NCBI RefSeq assembly: GCF_030403745.1
Contig: NZ_JAQMWP010000016.1
Coordinates: forward strand, 183,734-247,733
Direction of reading: 5' to 3'
From: Streptomyces sp. S.PB5
GTDB taxonomy: Bacteria; Actinomycetota; Actinomycetes; Streptomycetales; Streptomycetaceae
DNA: 64,000 nucleotides
In this document: one piece after another, positions 37,141 through 44,071 of the stretch
How the letters are laid out: every line of letters starts with the position of its first letter
Numbering within the stretch: the first letter of the stretch is position 1
Notes under the pieces: generated by a model
What the model saw: the letters and a program-made list of their open reading frames with translations, nothing else
The model's database searches: none
What the model was told of the DNA's origin: nothing
Position numbers and translations under genes: made by a program

Positions 37141-38136
37141 ATGGTGTTCAAACGACTGCTCGGCTCGCTCGGCGTGGGCGGCCCCACGGTCGACACAGTC
37201 CTGGACCCGGCCCCTGTCCACCCCGGCGGCACGCTGACCGGCCAGGTCCATCTCCAGGGCGGCAACGCCGACTTCGAGATCGAGCACATCACCCTGGAAC
37301 TGGTGGCACGAGTCGAGGCCGAGCACGAGGAGGGCGAGAGCGAGGGCGTCGTCGTCTTCGACCGCTTCACCGTCGGCGGCGGCTTCCGACTCGGCGAGGG
37401 CGAGCAGCGCAGCGTGCCGTTCCGCGTGGCGCTGCCGTGGGAGACGCCGATCACCGAGCTGTACGGGCAGGGCCTGGGCATCGTCCTCGGCGTGCGGACC
37501 GAGCTGTCGGTGGCCAGCGCGAAGGACAAGGGCGACCTGGACCAGCTCAACGTCACGCCGCTGCCCGCACAGGAGGCGATCCTCGAAGCGCTCGGGCAGC
37601 TCGGGTTCGGCTTCAAGTCGGCGGACCTGGAGTACGGACACATCCGCGGTACCGGCCAGCAGCTGCCCTTCTACCAGGAGATCGAACTCACCCCGGCCCC
37701 GCAGTACGCGCGCCAGGTCAACGAGATCGAGCTGACCTTCCTCGCGAACCCCGGCGGCCTGGAGGTGATCCTGGAGGCCGACAAGCGCGGTGGGTTCTTC
37801 TCCGAGGGCCATGACACGGTCACCCGCTTCACGGTCGGGCACCATGACGTGCGCGACTGGAACGCCGAAGTCGAGGGCTGGATGCGGCAGTTGGTCGAGC
37901 ACCGGGCATCGTACGGCTCCCACGCCGCATACGGACACGAAGGCCACGGCGGGCACCACGGATACGGCGACCACCACGAGGGTCACCGCTCCGGTCCCGG
38001 CATGGGCACCGTCGTGGCCGCGGGCGCGGCCGGTCTCGCCGTCGGTGTGGTCGGCGGCATGGTGGCGGCCGAGGTGGTCGACGAGGTCGGGGACTTCTTC
38101 GAGGGCGACGACGAAGGCGACGAGGAAGAGGAGTGA
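37141..38136 (+). CDS. spo0M: Spo0M-family protein (arrestin-like)
   Basis: A 331-residue protein. Residues about 1-250 are the Spo0M domain: FKRLLGSLGVGGPTVDTVLD, GGTLTGQVHLQGGNADFEIE, ELVARVEAEHE, and RSVPFRVALPWETPITELYG. Beyond it lie a histidine/glycine-rich segment (GHEGHGGHHGYGDHHEGH), a hydrophobic glycine/alanine/valine segment (VVAAGAAGLAVGVVGGMVAA) and an acidic tail (DDEGDEEEE). Spo0M has an arrestin-like fold and affects sporulation, division or stress responses in Bacillus and relatives; the molecular partner is not settled. The His-rich part could bind metal. ATG 37141 follows AAGGAGTGAAC. The operator upstream and terB downstream place it in the BlaI-linked set. Confidence 0.9.
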   Translation: MVFKRLLGSLGVGGPTVDTVLDPAPVHPGGTLTGQVHLQGGNADFEIEHITLELVARVEAEHEEGESEGVVVFDRFTVGGGFRLGEGEQRSVPFRVALPWETPITELYGQGLGIVLGVRTELSVASAKDKGDLDQLNVTPLPAQEAILEALGQLGFGFKSADLEYGHIRGTGQQLPFYQEIELTPAPQYARQVNEIELTFLANPGGLEVILEADKRGGFFSEGHDTVTRFTVGHHDVRDWNAEVEGWMRQLVEHRASYGSHAAYGHEGHGGHHGYGDHHEGHRSGPGMGTVVAAGAAGLAVGVVGGMVAAEVVDEVGDFFEGDDEGDEEEE

Positions 38137-38187
38137 CGGAAGGGGAATGACGGAACCGGCCGGAACTTATCCGCCCCGCCGTTAGTT

Positions 38188-38215
38188 TCTACATCGCTGT
38201 AGACCTTGCTGTAGA
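38188..38215. promoter_or_regulatory. BlaI-type operator plus extra half-site upstream of terB
   Basis: TCTACATCGCTGTAGA (38188-38203) is a 16-base palindrome of the common type. A second half-site GCTGTAGA follows at 38208-38215, which could recruit a second dimer. The site ends 32 bases before the terB ATG. Confidence 0.7.
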
Positions 38216-38246
38216 TCTTGATCCCTTACGACCCTCCGGAGTTCTC

Positions 38247-38702
38247 ATGGCCCTGTGGGACCGCCTCAAGGAGTCCGCATCGACGATGCAGACCCAGCTC
38301 GTGGCGAAGAAGAACGACCTCAAGAGCGGCGCCTTCCGTGACGCGAGCATGGCCATGTGCGCCCTGGTCGCCGCGGCCGACGGCACCGTCGACCCCTCCG
38401 AGCGGCAGCGGGTGGCGCAGCTGATCGCCACCAACGAGGTGTTGCAGAACTTCGACGCGACGGACCTTCAACGGCGCTTCGACGAGAACCTGAACAAACT
38501 GACCGCCGACTTCGCGTTCGGCAAGGTGAGCGTGCTGCAGGAGATCGCCAAGGCGAAGAAGAAGCCCGCCGAGGCGCGTGCCGTCATCCAGATCGGCATC
38601 GTCATCGGCGGCGCCGACGGCGACTTCGACAAGACCGAACAGGCCGTCGTCCGCGAGGCATGCTTCACACTGGACCTGCCGCCGCACGAGTTCGACCTCT
38701 GA
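38247..38702 (+). CDS. terB: TerB-family tellurite-resistance/stress protein
   Basis: A 151-residue helical protein of the TerB family: MALWDRLKESASTMQTQLVA, then AMCALVAAADGTVDPSERQR with the acidic AADGxxxxxE element, and a second IGGADGDFDKTEQAVVREAC. The two acidic loops are proposed metal sites. TerB is one of the stress-linked tellurite-resistance proteins and may associate with membranes or TerC-type proteins. ATG 38247 follows CCGGAG. Its own operator lies just upstream, so it is a separate unit from spo0M, though read-through from spo0M is possible. A hairpin terminator follows. Confidence 0.92.
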   Translation: MALWDRLKESASTMQTQLVAKKNDLKSGAFRDASMAMCALVAAADGTVDPSERQRVAQLIATNEVLQNFDATDLQRRFDENLNKLTADFAFGKVSVLQEIAKAKKKPAEARAVIQIGIVIGGADGDFDKTEQAVVREACFTLDLPPHEFDL

Positions 38703-38733
38703 GCACTGCCCGCCGCGCTGAGCGGCGAACGGC

Positions 38734-38765
38734 CCCCGCACCCATGCCGATTCGAGGGTGCGGGG
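38734..38765 (+). terminator. Terminator hairpin after terB
   Basis: Ten-base inverted repeat CCCCGCACCC / GGGTGCGGGG with a twelve-base loop, 32 bases after the terB stop. Confidence 0.55.
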
Positions 38766-38851
38766 CCGACCCGCAGGACATCTCGGCGGACCCCGTCAGG
38801 AGCACCGCGGACACCAGTGGAACAACGCAGACTCTCGCTGGCCGGAACCAC

Positions 38852-39187
38852 ATGGCCAAGGTCAGCGGATTCTTCGCCCTGGGCGCCGTGGGTTTCCTAG
38901 GGAACTTCGCCACCGGCACCGCCTGGCTCAACCCGGGCATCTTCGTCGCCTTCGCCCTGCTGTGCCCCCTGATCGCCATCCCCACGGTCCATATCGCCCT
39001 CCCCCACTCTCGGCTTCGCTCGAGCGGGAGGTACCCCCATCGCGGTCACCGCTTCGACGACGAAGGCCGCGGCCCGGCACTGGCCAATATCCTCACCGGC
39101 TGGCTGACCCTTATCGTCTGTCTGCCGGCGGTCCTCGTCTTCGTCGGCCTGATCGCTGGGCTCGCCGTGCTGGTCGACAGCGTCTGA
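38852..39187 (+). CDS. Small membrane protein with an in-frame palindromic repeat insertion
   Basis: A 111-residue protein with two or three helices: FFALGAVGFLGNFATGTAWL, IFVAFALLCPLIAIPTVHIA and a final LTGWLTLIVCLPAVLVFVGL. Between helices 2 and 3, positions 39001-39039 encode 13 residues (PHSRLRSSGRYPH) that come from a palindromic repeat (see that entry). The surrounding frame is kept because 39 is a multiple of three. ATG 38852 is the likely start. No family is recognised. Convergent with the M56 gene. Confidence 0.6.
   Translation: MAKVSGFFALGAVGFLGNFATGTAWLNPGIFVAFALLCPLIAIPTVHIALPHSRLRSSGRYPHRGHRFDDEGRGPALANILTGWLTLIVCLPAVLVFVGLIAGLAVLVDSV
39001..39039. repeat. Short palindromic repeat inside a coding region
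   Basis: A 39-base element with ends CCCCCACTCTCGG and GGGAGGTACCCCC, and a palindromic centre CGCTCGAGCG. I recall this kind of sequence as a recurrent small dispersed element between Streptomyces genes. Here it sits within an open frame and keeps it open. Confidence 0.6.
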
Positions 39188-39214
39188 CCGCGCGCCTGAC
39201 TGCGTCCGATCGTG

Positions 39215-40147
39215 TCAAAGGGGCGTAGCCGCGTGCAGGATGAAGATCATGGTCACGGCGGAATTCGCGGAGGCCATCGCTGATACGGCCGTCCCGGCAG
39301 CGGCGCCCCACACCGCGAGGCCCACCGCGGTGAACACCGACGGCCAGCGCCGCCCTACGGGCGCGGGCCCCAGCAGCGCCGCCACCCGCCGCGGCACCGG
39401 CCCCGCCGAGGCCAGACCGGCCAGCGTGGCCAGGGGCGTACCGCGCGACACCAAGGCGGCCTTGCCGATCGCCAGCGCCACTGTACGACGGCTGCCGACC
39501 ACCGCAGCGGCCTCCTCGTCGGCCCAGCGCTCCGCCGTGTACGCCACCGCCGTACGCAACGGCCGCAGGAACGGATTGGCCCGCGCCGCCAGTTGAACGG
39601 CCAGCAGATGACGGTGGTGACGGGCGGCGAGATGGGCCCGCTCATGGGCGAACAGAGCCCGGCGCTCGGCCGGTTCCAGAGAGTCGAGCAGCGCGGTGGT
39701 CACGACGATGCGGTCACGGTGGCCACCGGGCAGCGCGTACGCGTAAGGGACCGCGTCGGGCAGGACGGCGACCTCGGTACCCGGCAGCCCGGCGAGGGTC
39801 CGGTGCGCCCCGCGCCGGACCCGGCCGTGGCGCCACAGCGTCCGACCGCAGACCAGGGCCACCGCGCACAGTGCGGGGATGGCCGCACGACCGGCGACCT
39901 CGTCGTACGGAACGGCCTGACGCACCTCCGGGTCGGACCAGCCGTCCGGCAGCGGGTTGCCGGGCAGCTGGGCGGTGCCGACGACCATGAGCAGCCCCAG
40001 GCACACCGTGCTGCACGCGGCCATCACCGCGGCCACGCCGGTCAGCAGCCGGGTGGCCGTACGCGGATGCAGACGCTGCTCGGCGAGACGGGCGACCGGC
40101 CACGCCGTGAGCGGCAGGACCAGCGGCAGAAAGACGAAGACCCCCAT
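39215..40147 (-). CDS. M56 (BlaR1/MecR1-type) membrane metalloprotease
   Basis: A 310-residue membrane protein. N-terminal helices (FVFLPLVLPLTAWPVARLAE; LLTGVAAVMAACSTVCLGLL) lead to a cytosolic zinc-protease region with the HExxH motif in RRALFAHERAHLAARHHRHL and a downstream AERWADEEAAAV that can supply the third ligand. A further helix lies near the end. It has no C-terminal beta-lactam sensor domain, as is usual for actinobacterial M56 proteins paired with BlaI. The ATG at 40147 is six bases after the repressor gene, so the two form an operon. By analogy with BlaR1 it should be activated by an envelope signal and relieve BlaI repression. Confidence 0.9.
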   Translation of the reverse strand: MGVFVFLPLVLPLTAWPVARLAEQRLHPRTATRLLTGVAAVMAACSTVCLGLLMVVGTAQLPGNPLPDGWSDPEVRQAVPYDEVAGRAAIPALCAVALVCGRTLWRHGRVRRGAHRTLAGLPGTEVAVLPDAVPYAYALPGGHRDRIVVTTALLDSLEPAERRALFAHERAHLAARHHRHLLAVQLAARANPFLRPLRTAVAYTAERWADEEAAAVVGSRRTVALAIGKAALVSRGTPLATLAGLASAGPVPRRVAALLGPAPVGRRWPSVFTAVGLAVWGAAAGTAVSAMASANSAVTMIFILHAATPL

Positions 40148-40153
40148 GAGGCG

Positions 40154-40543
40154 TCAGTCTTCCCCCTCGTCACGGGGGTGCCCCAGCAGATCGCGCAGCA
40201 GCCGTTCGTCGTCGGGACCCAGACCCGTCACGAAGCTGGCGAGTACGGCCTCCCGGTCCCGTTCGGCGTCCAGCACCCGGCGCATCTTGTGGGCGGCCAG
40301 GCCCGCCTGGTCCGCGACGGGCAGCCAGGCGAAGGACCGGCCGTCCCGCTCGCGCGTGACCGCGCCCTTGCTCAGCAGCCGGGTCAGGATCGTGATCACC
40401 GTCGTATAGGCGAGGCCGCTGCCCAGGCGCTCCTGCACCCAGCCGGCCGTCGCCGGCCCGTCCGCCTCGCGCAGCGCGGACAGCACCAACGCCTCCAGCT
40501 CACCCTGCCCCCGTCGCCGGGAACGCTGCCGGTGTTCCGTCAC
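40154..40543 (-). CDS. BlaI/MecI-family repressor
   Basis: A 129-residue winged-helix protein: GQGELEALVLSALREADGPA, then VQERLGSGLAYTTVITILTR (recognition helix with the family's TVxTxLxRLxxKG pattern), LLSKGAVTRERDGRSFAWLP, and a C-terminal dimerisation helix bundle where the protease cuts. GTG 40543 follows GGGAGGCAGGGC. BlaI-type repressors bind TACA-N4-TGTA-type dyads. Such dyads (TCTACAGTGCTGTAGA and variants) occur at 40637 in this gene's own divergent promoter and at four other places within 6 kb. It is co-transcribed with the M56 protease. I infer it controls spo0M, terB, terD, tatA and the channel gene. Confidence 0.92.
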   Translation of the reverse strand: MTEHRQRSRRRGQGELEALVLSALREADGPATAGWVQERLGSGLAYTTVITILTRLLSKGAVTRERDGRSFAWLPVADQAGLAAHKMRRVLDAERDREAVLASFVTGLGPDDERLLRDLLGHPRDEGED

Positions 40544-40636
40544 GCCCTGCCTCCCTTCCACTGCCGCGCACTTCACGGGCGATCCATCGTAAGGACACCC
40601 AGGGCCTCGCACCCGAACCCCACCCTTCACACACTT

Positions 40637-40652
40637 TCTACAGTGCTGTAGA
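40637..40652. promoter_or_regulatory. BlaI-type operator in the blaI/terD divergent region
   Basis: TCTACAGTGCTGTAGA: arms TCTACAG/CTGTAGA around a two-base centre, identical to the site at 42730. It lies 94 bases from the blaI start and 56 from the terD start, so it can serve autoregulation and terD control together. Confidence 0.75.
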
Positions 40653-40707
40653 TTCACTCTCGGCACAACACAGGATCTCGACCAAGGTCTCAACCAGGAG
40701 GAAAACC

Positions 40708-41283
40708 GTGGGAGTTTCCCTGTCCAAGGGCGGCAACGTCTCACTCAGCAAGGAGGCACCGGGCCTGACCGCGGTCCTGGTCGGCCTCGGCTGGGACGTC
40801 CGGACGACGACCGGTACCGACTACGACCTCGACGCCTCCGCCCTGCTCCTGGACGCCTCCGGCAAGGTGCTGTCCGACCGGCACTTCGTCTTCTACAACA
40901 ACCTGCGCAGCCCCGACGGTTCGGTCGAGCACACCGGCGACAACCTCACCGGCGAGGGCGAGGGCGACGACGAATCGGTGAAGGTGAACCTCGCCGCGGT
41001 CCCGGCCGAGGTCGACAAGATAGTGTTCCCGGTGTCGATCCATGACGCGGAGAACCGCGGCCAGAGCTTCGGCCAGGTCCGCAACGCCTTCATCCGGGTC
41101 GTCAACCAGGCCGGCGGCGCCGAGATCGCCCGCTACGACCTGTCCGAGGACGCCTCGACCGAGACGGCCATGGTCTTCGGCGAGCTCTACCGCAACGGCG
41201 CGGAGTGGAAGTTCCGCGCGGTCGGCCAGGGTTACGCCTCCGGACTCGCCGGGATCGCCTCCGACTTCGGCGTCAACGTCTGA
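40708..41283 (+). CDS. terD: TerD-family calcium-binding stress protein
   Basis: A 191-residue protein with the full TerD signature: MGVSLSKGGNVSLSKEAPGL, VLVGLGWDVRTTTGTDYDLD, ASALLLD, then VFYNNLRSPDGSVEHTGDN (calcium-site acidic loop), and ARYDLSEDASTETAMVFGEL followed by YRNGAEWKF. TerD proteins bind Ca2+ and are linked to tellurite, membrane and differentiation stress in Streptomyces. GTG 40708 follows ACCAGGAGG. Divergent from blaI with one shared operator. No terA, terC or terZ gene lies nearby, so this is an isolated terD. Confidence 0.95.
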   Translation: MGVSLSKGGNVSLSKEAPGLTAVLVGLGWDVRTTTGTDYDLDASALLLDASGKVLSDRHFVFYNNLRSPDGSVEHTGDNLTGEGEGDDESVKVNLAAVPAEVDKIVFPVSIHDAENRGQSFGQVRNAFIRVVNQAGGAEIARYDLSEDASTETAMVFGELYRNGAEWKFRAVGQGYASGLAGIASDFGVNV

Positions 41284-41415
41284 CCCGTCCACCGGGTTTG
41301 CGCGGCCCGAAGGCGGCAAGGCGAACCGGATGCCGTCGTTCCACACCACTGCCGTAACTCTTGTCAGACGCGTAACCCGCCCCGCGGGTTTCACAGCGAA
41401 CGGGCAGGGCGAGTG

Positions 41416-42506
41416 GTGAGCACTACGACAGCACAGGCGGTGCGGGGCCGGGCCATGACGCCCCGGGCGACGGCGGGGGCCGGGCATCCGGGGCAGCGGG
41501 ACGCGTTCTTCGACAACGCCAAGTACCCGGCGATCGTACTGGTGGCGATGGGCACGCCTGGGAGCCGCTGCGCTCCGACAGCCGTGCTGTCACCGCGCTA
41601 TACACGGTCGTCTACGCCTTCCACATGCCGGCGTTCATCATCGTCTCCGGTTACTTCTCCCGAAGCTTCGACGCGAGCCCGGCGAAGTTCAAGCGTCTGA
41701 TCACCGGGGTCGTCGTGCCGTACGTCGGCTTCGAGACGGCGTACACCCTCTCCACACGCTGGTCCGGCGGCGAACCGGACCGGGCGATCAGTCCGCTGGA
41801 CCCGCTGTATCTGACCTGGTTCCTGGCGGCTCTGTTCATCTGGCGGCTGACCACGCCGATCTGGAAGACCGTGCGGTGGCCGCCGCCCATCGCCCTCGGT
41901 ATCGCGGCGCCGGCAAGCCTCACTCCGTCCATCGGTAAGGACCTCGACCTCCAGCGCACGCTGCAGTTCCTGCACTGCTTCGTGCTCGGCCTGTGTCTGC
42001 GGCCGGGACACTTCAGCCTGGTGCGGCAGTGGTGGGTACGGATCGCGGCCGTACCGGTTCTCGTGGGCGCAGTCGTGTTCTCGTACTGGGCGGTCCCGCA
42101 CATGGACTACGCCTGGTTCTTCCACAAGGACGCCGCCGAGCACTTCGCCGTACCCGCCTGGTACGGCCCGCTCATGACCCTCGCCCTGTTCGGCTGCTTC
42201 CTGTCCTGGGTGCCGGGGCGCCGGATGTGGTTCACCACACTGGGCGCGGGCACGCTCTACGGCTATCTGCTGCACGGCTTCTTCGTCCAGGCCGCCAACC
42301 ACTGGCACTGGTCCCGCCTCGGCTTCTTCCGCCAGCCGATCGGCGCGATCACCGTCTCCCTCATCGCCGCCGTGGTCGTCACCGGGTTGTGCACGGCGCC
42401 GGTGCGGCGGGTCTTCCGGTGCGCGATGGAGCCGAGGATGAGCTGGGCCTTCCCACGCGAGGACACCGTCCGGCCAGGGCCGGACTCCATCCCTGCCCCG
42501 GGGTGA
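41416..42506 (+). pseudogene. Acyltransferase-3-like membrane protein with a one-base deletion
   Basis: From GTG 41416 the frame reads GHPGQRDAFFDNAKYPAIVL followed by VAMG, the usual start of this family (R..FFDNAK...I.LV..GH.W). At about 41552 one base is missing; the next frame continues VTALYTVVYAFHMPAFIIVS with GYFSR and runs intact through about ten helices to 42506. The joined product is about 360 residues, normal for Streptomyces acyltransferase-family proteins that O-acylate or succinylate envelope glycans. The downstream frame from ATG 41625 could be made alone but lacks the catalytic N-terminal helix. A sequencing error would restore it. It lies between terD and tatA. Confidence 0.75.
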
Positions 42507-42517
42507 GGGCCCCGGGG
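42496..42517. terminator. Hairpin between convergent acyltransferase and tatA genes
   Basis: CCCCGGGG arms (42496-42503, 42510-42517) around a six-base loop, overlapping the end of the acyltransferase frame and 18 bases from the tatA stop. It could terminate both directions. Confidence 0.45.
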
Positions 42518-42534
42518 GCGCCGGTCTCCTTCTG

Positions 42535-42699
42535 TCAGGAACCCGCGCGCGGGTCGTCCTGCTCCTTGAGGGCCTTGGCCTCGCTCTTGAAGATGCGGGC
42601 GGCTTTGCCCGCTGACCGCGTCAGTTCGGGCAGCTTCTTGATACCGAGGACCACCACCACGACGAGGAGGATCAGGGCCAGTTCACTCATGCCGAACAT
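42535..42699 (-). CDS. tatA: TatA/E-family twin-arginine translocase subunit
   Basis: A 54-residue protein: one N-terminal helix (MSELALILLVVVVVLGI), then the TatA hinge and amphipathic helix (KKLPELTRSAGKAARIFKSE) and a charged tail. TatA forms the pore-like assembly of the Tat pathway. This is a short orphan copy without tatB or tatC, so it probably adds to the housekeeping system or acts in membrane stress. ATG 42699 follows GGGAG at acceptable spacing; ATG 42690 is possible. A perfect BlaI-type operator lies 30 bases upstream. Confidence 0.85.
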   Translation of the reverse strand: MFGMSELALILLVVVVVLGIKKLPELTRSAGKAARIFKSEAKALKEQDDPRAGS

Positions 42700-42729
42700 C
42701 AGGTCTGCTCTCCCGGCAAGGCGATAGCG

Positions 42730-42745
42730 TCTACAGTGCTGTAGA
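42730..42745. promoter_or_regulatory. BlaI-type operator between tatA and the channel gene
   Basis: TCTACAGTGCTGTAGA, identical in all 16 bases to the site in the blaI/terD region. It lies 30 bases before the tatA ATG and 94 before the channel ATG, so it can act on both divergent genes. Confidence 0.75.
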
Positions 42746-42773
42746 AGTATCCCTTGAATGTGATCGCCCAACA

Positions 42774-42810
42774 AGCCCCCCTTCCGGCCGCGTTGGCCGG
42801 AAGGGGGGCT
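42774..42810. other. Perfect 16-bp hairpin in the leader of the channel gene
   Basis: AGCCCCCCTTCCGGCC (42774-42789), loop GCGTT, GGCCGGAAGGGGGGCT (42795-42810). The right arm contains the purine tract that would act as ribosome binding site for an ATG at 42816. Folding would therefore hide that start or end transcription before the channel gene. Confidence 0.65.
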
Positions 42811-42839
42811 GCGCCATGCCAGGGAGCAGGGACAGAAGG

Positions 42840-43775
42840 ATGTCGGAGCACCACGACTCCACGACCACACCGAACGTCGCGTCCACCCGTGCCGAGCTGG
42901 CGCGCCGCTGCCGCGCCGTGACCGAGGCCCGCTGGTTCGCGTTCACCGTATTCGCGCTGATCCTGGCCAATGCCACGCTCCTGGGCGTGGAGACCTACAG
43001 CGGGCTGGTGGCCGACTGGCACCGCTGGTTACGGCTGGCCGAACACCTCTGCCTCGCCGCCTTCACCGTCGAGATCCTGCTGCGAGCGGCCGCTCACGCC
43101 GACCGCCCCGGGGAGTTCTGGAAGGACCCCTGGAACGTCTTCGACCTGGCCGTGGTCCTGTGCGCCTTCCTGCCGCTCGTCCGCGAGAACACCACGGTTC
43201 TACGGCTGCTGCGACTGGCCCGGGTCCTGCGCACTGCCCGTTTCCTGCCCCAGCTCCGCGTCGTCCTGACCGCAGTCGCCCGCAGCCTGCCCGGCACGCT
43301 CAGCTTCCTGCTCGTCGGCGCCCTGCTCCTGTACGTGTACGCCATGGTCGGCTGGGTCTTCTTCGCCCGCCACGACCCCGAGCACTACGGCTCGATCGGC
43401 CGCGCCGTGCTCTCCCTGTTCCTGCTGATGACCCTGGACGGTATCGGCGACGCGGTCCGCGCCGGCCTGGAGATCTCCCGCTGGAGCCTGCTCTACTACG
43501 CCTCCTACGTCCTCATCGCCTCCTTCGTCCTCGTCAACGTGCTCATCGGTGTCGTCCTGACCTCCCTCGACGAGGCACGGCAGGTAGAACAGGACGAGCC
43601 GGAGCGGGTGGAGAGCCCGTCGGACCCGGGGCCGCTACGCGAACGCATCCTCGCCGTCCGCCGCGCCCTGGACGACCTCCAGGCCGAACTCGACCGCAGC
43701 ACCCCGGCCTTCCCCCGGCCGACCGGACAGACCGACATCGACGCGAACGGGCACTCGCACGTCGCCAACGACTGA
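42840..43775 (+). CDS. Voltage-gated sodium-channel-like ion transport protein
   Basis: A 311-residue protein with six helices in the Ion_trans/NaChBac layout. S1 (WFAFTVFALILANATLLGVE), S2-S3 with acidic positions (FTVEILLRAAA; NVFDLAVVLCAFLPLV), and an S4 with arginines every third residue (VLRLLRLARVLRTARFLPQL). The pore loop reads LFLLMTLDGIGDAV, where NaChBac has TLESW. S6 (YVLIASFVLVNVLIGVVLTS) is followed by an acidic coiled tail (DDLQAELDRS). Such channels work as tetramers in the cytoplasmic membrane. ATG 42840 is chosen because the in-frame ATG 42816 has its ribosome binding site inside a hairpin. Divergent from tatA with a shared operator. Confidence 0.85.
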   Translation: MSEHHDSTTTPNVASTRAELARRCRAVTEARWFAFTVFALILANATLLGVETYSGLVADWHRWLRLAEHLCLAAFTVEILLRAAAHADRPGEFWKDPWNVFDLAVVLCAFLPLVRENTTVLRLLRLARVLRTARFLPQLRVVLTAVARSLPGTLSFLLVGALLLYVYAMVGWVFFARHDPEHYGSIGRAVLSLFLLMTLDGIGDAVRAGLEISRWSLLYYASYVLIASFVLVNVLIGVVLTSLDEARQVEQDEPERVESPSDPGPLRERILAVRRALDDLQAELDRSTPAFPRPTGQTDIDANGHSHVAND

Positions 43776-43792
43776 GGGATGGCAGACCGCTC

Positions 43793-44056
43793 ATAGAGAT
43801 CTCCGGCGTCATCAGCGCGATCGTCATCGGCATCGTGCTCGGCGTGCTCGGCCGGCTCGTCGTACCCGGCCGGCAACGCATCGGCATCCTGTGGACCATC
43901 GGGATCGGCATCGTCGCCGCGTTCGTCGGAACCGGCATCGCCTCCGGCCTCGACATCGCCGACACCAAGGGCGTCGACTGGGGCGAGTGGCTCACCCAAA
44001 TCGCCCTCGCCACCCTCGGCGTCGCCGCGGTCAGCGAGGTGAAGCTGCGTCGCTGA
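43793..44056 (+). CDS. GlsB/YeaQ/YmgE-type stress membrane protein with an ATA in the start position
   Basis: An 87-codon frame with three helices: EISGVISAIVIGIVLGVLGR, then LVVPGRQRIGILWTIGIGIV with AAFVGTGIA, and LTQIALATLGVAAVSEVKLR. This is the transglycosylase-associated (GlsB/YeaQ/YmgE) family of small stress-induced membrane proteins. The family normally starts MEISG. Here the codon before GAGATCTCC is ATA, and the frame upstream holds no ATG, GTG or TTG at a sensible place. Either ATA is used, or the gene is silenced by a start-codon mutation. It lies 17 bases after the channel gene. Confidence 0.7.
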   Translation: MEISGVISAIVIGIVLGVLGRLVVPGRQRIGILWTIGIGIVAAFVGTGIASGLDIADTKGVDWGEWLTQIALATLGVAAVSEVKLRR

Positions 44057-44071
44057 CCGGTCCCGGCCGGC

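Noticed and set aside
37141..41283. terB/terD considered as a full ter phage-defence or tellurite cluster
   Set aside because: terA, terC, terZ and the associated biosynthetic genes are absent. The shared operators with spo0M, tatA and blaI explain the grouping better.
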